From Aureispira sp963837355 (GTDB lineage Bacteria > Bacteroidota > Bacteroidia > Chitinophagales > Saprospiraceae), in NCBI GenBank assembly GCA_963837355.1, contig CAWIMY010000008.1, forward strand, positions 372,001-436,000: a DNA stretch of 64,000 bases, in the 5' to 3' direction. How positions within the stretch are numbered: position 1 is the stretch's first letter; every line of letters begins with the position of its first letter. Shown piece after piece: positions 58,522 through 64,000 of this stretch. The notes beneath the pieces were generated by a model. The model did no database searches. It was not told the DNA's origin and was given only the letters and a program-made list of their open reading frames with translations. Made by a program: the position numbers and the translations under genes.

Positions 58522-61240
58522 ATGTTTGGTAAATGGGAAGAGGATAACCCGCATAGACAAGGGCGGAAAACAGAGCAGCGCCGCAGCAAACCCTATCTGT
58601 TGCAACAGGCTGGAGAGCGCATTTATCTCAGTGAAAAACCCTTCGCAGGCGGCGGGGAAGGCAACTTATACCACATTGTGTCTCCCGCCAAATACAAAAA
58701 ATTCGTTGCCAAAATTTACCATCCTCACAAACTGACCGAAGAGCGCGCCCGAAAAATAGATTACCTCTCGACGTATCCGCCCGAATTGGAGGAGAGCAAT
58801 GCCGACGGCCATTCCTCTGTGGTTTGGTGTACGGATGTATTGCTGGAAGACAACCGTTTTGTGGGCTTTATTATGCCTTTTACAAAAGGGGAAAAATTAG
58901 AAATTCTTACCACGCCCAAAATTCCACGCAAACAGCGACAGGCTTGGCAGCGCTTCGATTTCAAAGCAGGGGCGAGCGCCTTGACTTACCGTATGAAGTT
59001 GGCCTTTAACCTCTGTACGGCCATTCATCAAGTCCACAAAATGGAGCGCTATGTTTTGGTGGATATGAAACCCGACAATATTGTAGTACAACCCAATGGC
59101 TTGGTTTCCATTGTAGACACGGACTCAGTAGAAGTAGTTGAGCACAACCAAACTTTGTTTGATGCGCCTGTAGCGACACCAGAATACACGCCGCCCGAGC
59201 ATTATCAAAACTTGGCTTATGATCCTACACAACGCCAAGAATGGGATTTATTTGGATTGGGGGTTATTTTGTATAAAATGTTGTTTGGGATTCATCCTTT
59301 TGCGGCAAGCACGCGCGCGCCTTATGAACACTTGACGACTTTGGCGCAAAAAGTGGAGCATGGTTTTTTTGTACACAGTCCCCAACATTCGGATGCCTTT
59401 AGTATTGTGCCGCCACCACACCAAGCTTTTTATCAGGCCAATGAAGAATTGCAAGCGCTGTTTATGCGCTGTTTTGTGGATGGACACCAGCAGCCCGATG
59501 TGCGCCCAACGGCGGAAGAATGGTGTGCCGCGCTCTTGTTAGCCACTGACGACGAAGCGGCTTACGAGCGTTACGGGCACATTTTGAAAAAGCAACGCGG
59601 CGCACGGCGTATCTATATGAGTTTGCCATCTAGTAAAATTGCCCTTCCGAGTGTTGACAACAACAATAAAACGTTAGCATTGCTAGAAGGGAGTAAGATT
59701 CAAGACCCTAGCACGCCTCAATTAAGCTCTGCCCAGTATCTCAGCTTTCAGGAAACTTTGGAATACAAGACTTGGCACGCCTTGTTAATTGGCGGCTTGG
59801 CTATTGGGATGACGGCTGTTGGTTTGGGAATAGTGGCTATCATTATGGTGGCCATATTTTTATCCAAAGTCAATGATAATTTTAAAAAAACAAGAGAATT
59901 CCGCAGTCTTCGCCGCGATAAGGTGCTGTTGCACAAAGCACAGAAAAAATATAAATCTACCAAAAGAAGAACACACATTAGTAGAGTTCGATTGAAACGG
60001 CGCTTGGGCAAAACAGCGCGGCATATTGAAAATATTCTCAACCTCTTAAAAAAAGAAATCCAAACGCTCCAAACTTACTTAAAAGAGCAAGACGAGAAAG
60101 TAAAACAACTCAACCAAGCCGCTAACGAGCAATACCGCCTCATCAACGAGGAGTTTATGCAACAAGCAAAAGCCAACCGCGCCGTAGCGCGGGTAGAGGT
60201 AGATCAATACCATAGCTTGGCACAAATCAAAGCCGCCTTGCTCACCGAGCAGCAAAAAGCTGTGGAAGAGTTGAGCCGCCGCCACGCGGCCAAGGATGAA
60301 AGCTCCGAATACCAACAAGAAAAAATAGCCATTGAACAGCTGTACGACCAACGCCGTATCAATGTCCAAAAGAAAAAAGACACGGAAAAAAGCCAATTGC
60401 GCAACGCTCAGAAAATGGCCATTGGCAAACTGCACCGCAGCCTCGAAAAAGATGCCCGCCTTTCGAGCCATTGGGATCGGCTCTGGAATGGCCTTCCTAA
60501 TAACAGTAGCAACCAAGACAAAGCGTTGCAAGTACGGTTCCACGAAGCAGGCTTGACATCAGTGCTCCAAATCGCGCGGATTGACCTCAATGACACGACG
60601 ATTGAGTTGAATAATGGGCAGCGTATTTTGTTGCGTTCATTTTCGCCTGCCAAACAAATTCTACGAAACTTACTGCATTGGATGGATGAAATTAGGCATG
60701 AAAAAGAACAATTGGCCGAGGAGGAAGGTAAAATTAATTTGGGCATTCAGATGGGCTTGGATTCGATTGTCGATGACGAGCGCCTAGAAATTAAGCAATT
60801 GGAGCAAGACCAAACAAACGCAGTTACAGCGCGTCAAGGTGTTGGTGCCTGTCGAAGAGTTGGGGCAACCTTATCAACAACTGCAACAGCATTATGAAAC
60901 AGCAAGTGGCTATGTAGAGGAATTGGAGGAAGCGTATTTGGTCGAAGAGAAAAATGTCAGTAACCAATACCAAGTTCAATACGAAGCCATTATGGCCGAC
61001 AGTGAAGCAAAAGCGGCGGTGGCTCAAGCGCATATTGATCAATTGCAGCAGCGCTTGCGAGAACAAAAAGTGCGTTTGCAGCACAAAAAAACACAGCTTG
61101 GCTTGCAGGAGTTAGAACGTTATGAACAAGACCTCGCCGCATCAACGCGTGAAGTAGAAGCCTATTTAGCAAAAGTAGAGCGCTACAAAAAAATTACCTT
61201 CGAAAATTATGTAAAGGTACTACTGGGAGTTAAAAAATAA
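58522..61240 (+). pseudogene. YegI-like protein kinase with coiled-coil tail, one frameshift
   Basis: Frames 58522-60897 and 60839-61240 form one protein of about 900 residues. The kinase domain spans about 28-345. Its glycine loop is FAGGGEGNLYHI, the ATP lysine is Lys64 (FVAKIYHP), and the catalytic loop is VLVDMKPDNIVV with Asp181 and Asn186. The metal site is DTDS (Asp199-Thr-Asp201) instead of DFG. That variant is typical of YegI/helix-hairpin-helix-linked kinases. A membrane helix (about 419-448) separates it from a long coiled coil. Near 60800-60838 the sequence moves one base out of phase (to RVKVLVPVEELGQPYQQLQQ). Without correction the protein stops at 60897. Confidence 0.8.
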
Positions 61241-61348
61241 CCCTAATTAAAGCGGCATAGACCTGTCAAAATTGCTAGAAATCGGTTATTTTGGCGTATT
61301 ATTTAGCTCTGGTATAATATTGTAGGATTTTAATCCTGCCTCTAAAAA

Positions 61349-61903
61349 ATGTCTATGTCCACCATTATTGTCACTTATAAGAAACGGCACATTGCACAAT
61401 TATTAGCCCAACGGGTGATTTTTATGTTATTAATCTGCCTTTTTATTGGGGTACAAGTAATGAACGGGGCTTGGGCACTGGTTGTTTTGGGCGCAATTGC
61501 ACTTTATTACATGGGGCGGCCCTGCAAAAAGTTGGTCGCTAAGTTTCGTGGCCAATTGCCTGCCTTGTTGGTAAGTGCGGAGGGCTTTATTGATTATACA
61601 AAGCCTTATAAACTTGGGGTTATTCCTTGGGAATCGGTCAAAGAGATCAATAGTTGGAGCCTTTTTTTGGTAACAAAAGTAGTGCGTCCGCTGTTACATG
61701 ATCCGAATGAGCTGCTTCGCAAAGAGCAACGAATACTTTACCAGTGGCACATGACCATCGTGATGGCACTATTTAGAACCCCTTTTTTGTGGGAGATGCG
61801 TCAATTGGCCGTTTCTAAGCAAGATTTTTTACGCCTTTTGCGGGAGGCAAAGGCAGGAACTTATGATTTTGATAATTTAGGGCAACATTTGATTGAACAA
61901 TGA
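61349..61903 (+). CDS. small membrane protein, STM3941/YcxB-like
   Basis: A 184-residue protein with two membrane helices (about 23-55: RVIFMLLICLFIGVQV, ALVVLGAIALYYM) and a C-terminal soluble domain. That domain reads ALLVSAEGFIDYTKPYKLGV, IPWESVKEINSW and LFLVTKVV, the pattern of STM3941/YcxB-like proteins with a PH-like fold ('...i...Gi......g.I.W.dI..i.......i.v'). It probably senses or stabilises a membrane component. It lies 108 bases after the kinase gene and 80 before clpP. Confidence 0.6.
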   Translation: MSMSTIIVTYKKRHIAQLLAQRVIFMLLICLFIGVQVMNGAWALVVLGAIALYYMGRPCKKLVAKFRGQLPALLVSAEGFIDYTKPYKLGVIPWESVKEINSWSLFLVTKVVRPLLHDPNELLRKEQRILYQWHMTIVMALFRTPFLWEMRQLAVSKQDFLRLLREAKAGTYDFDNLGQHLIEQ

Positions 61904-61983
61904 GCCCTTCTACCCATTATAACAACGAAGGAAGTGGGTCAACTTATTTGCCCCTTCAATTCACACCACTAAAATAGAACAAG

Positions 61984-62688
61984 ATGTTTAATAAAAATGA
62001 ATTTAGAAAGTACGCCGTTAAGCACATGGGCATGACGGGTATGCATGTAGATACTTATACCGAGAGAACATCGCAGCAAGCGATGATGGGGATGCCTAAT
62101 GTTACTGGCCTAACGCCTTATATCATTGAGGAGCGTCAGATGAACATTGCCTCTATGGATGTATTTTCTCGTTTGATGATGGACCGCATTATCTTTTTGG
62201 GACAAGGCATCAACGATTATGTTGCCAACATCGTGCAAGCACAATTGCTATTTTTGGAATCTACGGATCCCAAACGCGACATTCAGATTTTTGTCAACAG
62301 CCCAGGTGGTTCGGTCATTGCTGGACAGGGAATTTATGACACCATGCAATATGTAACACCTGACGTTGGTACGATTTGTACAGGATTGGCGGCTTCTATG
62401 GGAGCGGTTTTATTATGCGCTGGTGCCGAGGGTAAAAGAAGTTGTTTGCCCCACAGCCGCGTGATGATTCACCAACCTTTGGGAGGCATGCAGGGTCAAG
62501 TAACAGACATGGAGATTTCTTACAAATTGATTAAGAAATTGCAGAAAGAACTGTATGATATTTTGGCGAAGCACACCGGACAGCCTTATGACAAAATTAA
62601 GGAAGATTGTGAGCGTGATAACTGGATGACGGCTATTGAAGCTAAGGAATATGGCTTGGTAGACGAAGTACTAGAACGTAAAAAATAA
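61984..62688 (+). CDS. clpP: ATP-dependent Clp protease proteolytic subunit
   Basis: ClpP forms the barrel-shaped protease that ClpX (or ClpA/C) feeds with unfolded substrates. The serine protease triad is Ser138 (GLAASMGAVLL), His163 (MIHQPLGGMQGQ) and Asp212 (ERDNWMTAIEAKEYGL). NSPGGSV holds the oxyanion-site region. At 234 residues it includes an N-terminal extension of about 30 residues before the mature start. It is followed by a terminator and a separate clpX promoter. Confidence 0.97.
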   Translation: MFNKNEFRKYAVKHMGMTGMHVDTYTERTSQQAMMGMPNVTGLTPYIIEERQMNIASMDVFSRLMMDRIIFLGQGINDYVANIVQAQLLFLESTDPKRDIQIFVNSPGGSVIAGQGIYDTMQYVTPDVGTICTGLAASMGAVLLCAGAEGKRSCLPHSRVMIHQPLGGMQGQVTDMEISYKLIKKLQKELYDILAKHTGQPYDKIKEDCERDNWMTAIEAKEYGLVDEVLERKK

Positions 62689-62717
62689 TTCTTCTTTTAT
62701 AGAAGAGTAGACTTTAC

Positions 62718-62754
62718 AAACAAGTTGGACGTTCGTAGAAGGTTCAACTTGTTT
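62718..62754 (+). terminator. terminator of clpP
   Basis: AAACAAGTTGGAC pairs with GTTCAACTTGTTT (one G-U). T-runs follow, 29 bases after the clpP stop. Confidence 0.75.
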
Positions 62755-62779
62755 TGTTTTAGTAAATAGTGTATCTTTG
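62749..62779 (+). promoter_or_regulatory. clpX promoter
   Basis: TTG (62749-62751), 20 bases, TATCTTTG (62772-62779): a consensus match for a Bacteroidota promoter, placed between the clpP terminator and the clpX start about 115 bases downstream. The -33 box overlaps the terminator stem, an economical arrangement. Confidence 0.6.
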
Positions 62780-62893
62780 CCGAGCTTTGGCGCGTTTGTT
62801 AGAGATAAAATCGCGCTTTCAGGCGAAGACCACTTAATTCCCTTTTTGCTGTTGTTTAAAGGCAACTTCACCACTTAATTTAAACTAATTATC

Positions 62894-64000
62894 ATGACAA
62901 AACCAGGAGCGAAATGTTCTTTTTGTCGTAAGCCTAAAGAGCAAGCCGATGTACTCATATCGGGTTTGGATGCTTATATTTGCGAATCTTGTGTAGAACA
63001 AGCCAACGCCATTATAGAGGATGAAATGATGTCTTTTGAGGAAGAGCAAACCATCAAGGTGAGCCCCATTCAAGGCAAAGAAATGGCGATGCTGAAGCCG
63101 AAAGAAATCAAAGCGCGATTGGACGAGTATGTGATCGGGCAGGACAGCAGCAAGAAAGTATTGGCGGTAGCCGTTTACAACCACTACAAGCGCCTTTGGC
63201 AACAGAACGAGATCAAAGATGACGGGGTAGAGATTGAAAAATCCAATGTCGTTATGGTCGGTCGTACAGGAACTGGAAAAACGCTCTTGGCACGTACCAT
63301 TGCCCGCTTGTTAAATGTACCGTTTACTATTGTAGATGCCACGGTCTTCACCGAAGCCGGTTATGTCGGAGAGGATGTGGAGAGTATGCTCACGCGCTTA
63401 TTGCAAGCCTGTGATTATGATGTCTCTGCTGCTGAGCGCGGGATTGTTTACATTGATGAGATCGACAAAGTAGCGCGCAAAAATGATAATCCGTCGATCA
63501 CTAGAGATGTCTCGGGCGAGGGCGTACAACAAGCCTTGCTCAAAATGTTGGAAGGAACGGATATTTTAGTGCCACCACAAGGAGGTCGTAAGCACCCCGA
63601 ACAAAAATTAGTCAAAGTTAATACGAAGAACGTCTTGTTTGTCTGTGGAGGTGCTTTTGCGGGCATCGAAAAGAAAATTGCCAAGCGAATCAATACGCAA
63701 GTGATTGGTTTTAGAGGCAACGACGAAGAGAAAGTCGATACGGAAAACTTGTTGCAATACGTCTCGCACCAAGATTTGAAGTCCTTTGGGTTGATTCCTG
63801 AATTGCTAGGCCGTATGCCTGTGTTGACTTACTTAGATCCATTAGATAAAAGTACCTTGCGCCGTATTTTGACCGAGCCTAAGAATGCGTTAATCAAGCA
63901 ATACCAACGCTTGTTTGAAATGGAAGACATCGCTTTGACGTTTACGGAAGAGGCGTTGAATTATATTGTCGATAAAACCATTGAATACAGCCTAGGCGCG
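62894..64000 (+). CDS. clpX: ATP-dependent Clp protease ATP-binding subunit ClpX (3'-truncated by window)
   Basis: The unfoldase of ClpXP. Its first 369 codons are visible and open to the window end (family about 410-425). A zinc-binding domain comes first: Cys8, Cys11, Cys30 and Cys33 (CSFC...CESC). The AAA+ domain has Walker A at 123-130 (GRTGTGKT), Walker B VYIDEIDK, and the sensor region LIPELLGRMPVLTYLDPL. The arginine finger is in the ITRDVSGEGVQQALLKMLEG block (RDVSGEGVQQ). The ATG at 62894 is the only plausible start. clpP is directly upstream, but with its own terminator. Confidence 0.96.
   Translation, partial: MTKPGAKCSFCRKPKEQADVLISGLDAYICESCVEQANAIIEDEMMSFEEEQTIKVSPIQGKEMAMLKPKEIKARLDEYVIGQDSSKKVLAVAVYNHYKRLWQQNEIKDDGVEIEKSNVVMVGRTGTGKTLLARTIARLLNVPFTIVDATVFTEAGYVGEDVESMLTRLLQACDYDVSAAERGIVYIDEIDKVARKNDNPSITRDVSGEGVQQALLKMLEGTDILVPPQGGRKHPEQKLVKVNTKNVLFVCGGAFAGIEKKIAKRINTQVIGFRGNDEEKVDTENLLQYVSHQDLKSFGLIPELLGRMPVLTYLDPLDKSTLRRILTEPKNALIKQYQRLFEMEDIALTFTEEALNYIVDKTIEYSLGA

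Noticed and set aside
63260..63283. Unusual Walker A of ClpX (GRTGTGKT instead of GPTGSGKT)
   Set aside because: Bacteroidota ClpX proteins commonly replace the proline in this loop, and the catalytic GKT is intact, so it is a lineage variant and not a defect.

Overview
The window comes from a member of the Bacteroidota, most likely the Saprospirales (a Saprospira- or Aureispira-like marine bacterium). The evidence is a Bacteroidota-type 16S rRNA gene, promoters of the TTG-N20-TAnnTTTG class, a type IX secretion sorting domain, tail-to-tail packed genes with few Shine-Dalgarno sites, and an unusual wealth of leucine-rich-repeat (LRR) proteins (four plus a fifth in the STM401x cluster). The placement to order is inference.

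Layout. 1-1.7 kb: 3' end of an ISAs1-type transposase and a decayed stretch with an OmpA-like fragment. 1.7-19.3 kb: recR, a ZIP transporter (zupT), a triple winged-helix-like membrane protein, an ECF sigma/anti-sigma pair, a Wzx-like flippase, two LRR proteins (one fused to a BRCT-like domain), a beta-propeller lipoprotein, DinB-like, PEBP and AraC proteins, an ABC-2 exporter pair and a mevalonate-kinase-like GHMP kinase. 19.9-26.9 kb: a decayed GIN-domain (DUF2807) gene, four tandem rRNA promoters, then 16S, tRNA-Ile(GAT), tRNA-Ala(TGC), a degenerate tRNA-like element, 23S, 5S and a strong terminator. 27-43.4 kb: a pair of paralogous MORN/TonB-C proteins framed by a 71-bp exact repeat, a DASH-type cryptochrome with two compensating frameshifts, CAP-domain, hemerythrin, TspO-like and DUF1295 proteins, der, rplU-rpmA, a T9SS cargo protein, recQ, an ABM-fold protein and a TIGR01777-type epimerase. 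43.7-49.1 kb: a five-fold peptidoglycan-binding/NlpC-P60-like protein and a lipoprotein, each with one frameshift, then groES-groEL. 49.5-57.1 kb: an LRR protein and the six-gene STM4015-STM4014-HAD-STM4013-STM4012-STM4011 operon (two radical SAM enzymes, an ATP-grasp-like protein, an alkaline-phosphatase-superfamily hydrolase and an LRR protein), interrupted by a 14-bp tandem repeat with an inverted head. 57.2-64 kb: a GNAT protein, a frameshifted YegI-like protein kinase with a coiled-coil tail, a small PH-like membrane protein, clpP and the start of clpX.

How it fits together. Most of the window is housekeeping: translation (rrn operon, L21/L27, Der), protein quality control (GroESL, ClpXP) and recombination/repair (RecR, RecQ, the broken cryptochrome). 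The most promising uncharacterised system is the STM4011-4015 operon. It has the make-up of a peptide- or metabolite-modifying pathway, but its product is unknown. Five genes carry single-event frameshifts, besides the older decay of the DUF2807 gene; read-level checks are needed to tell sequencing error from real inactivation.
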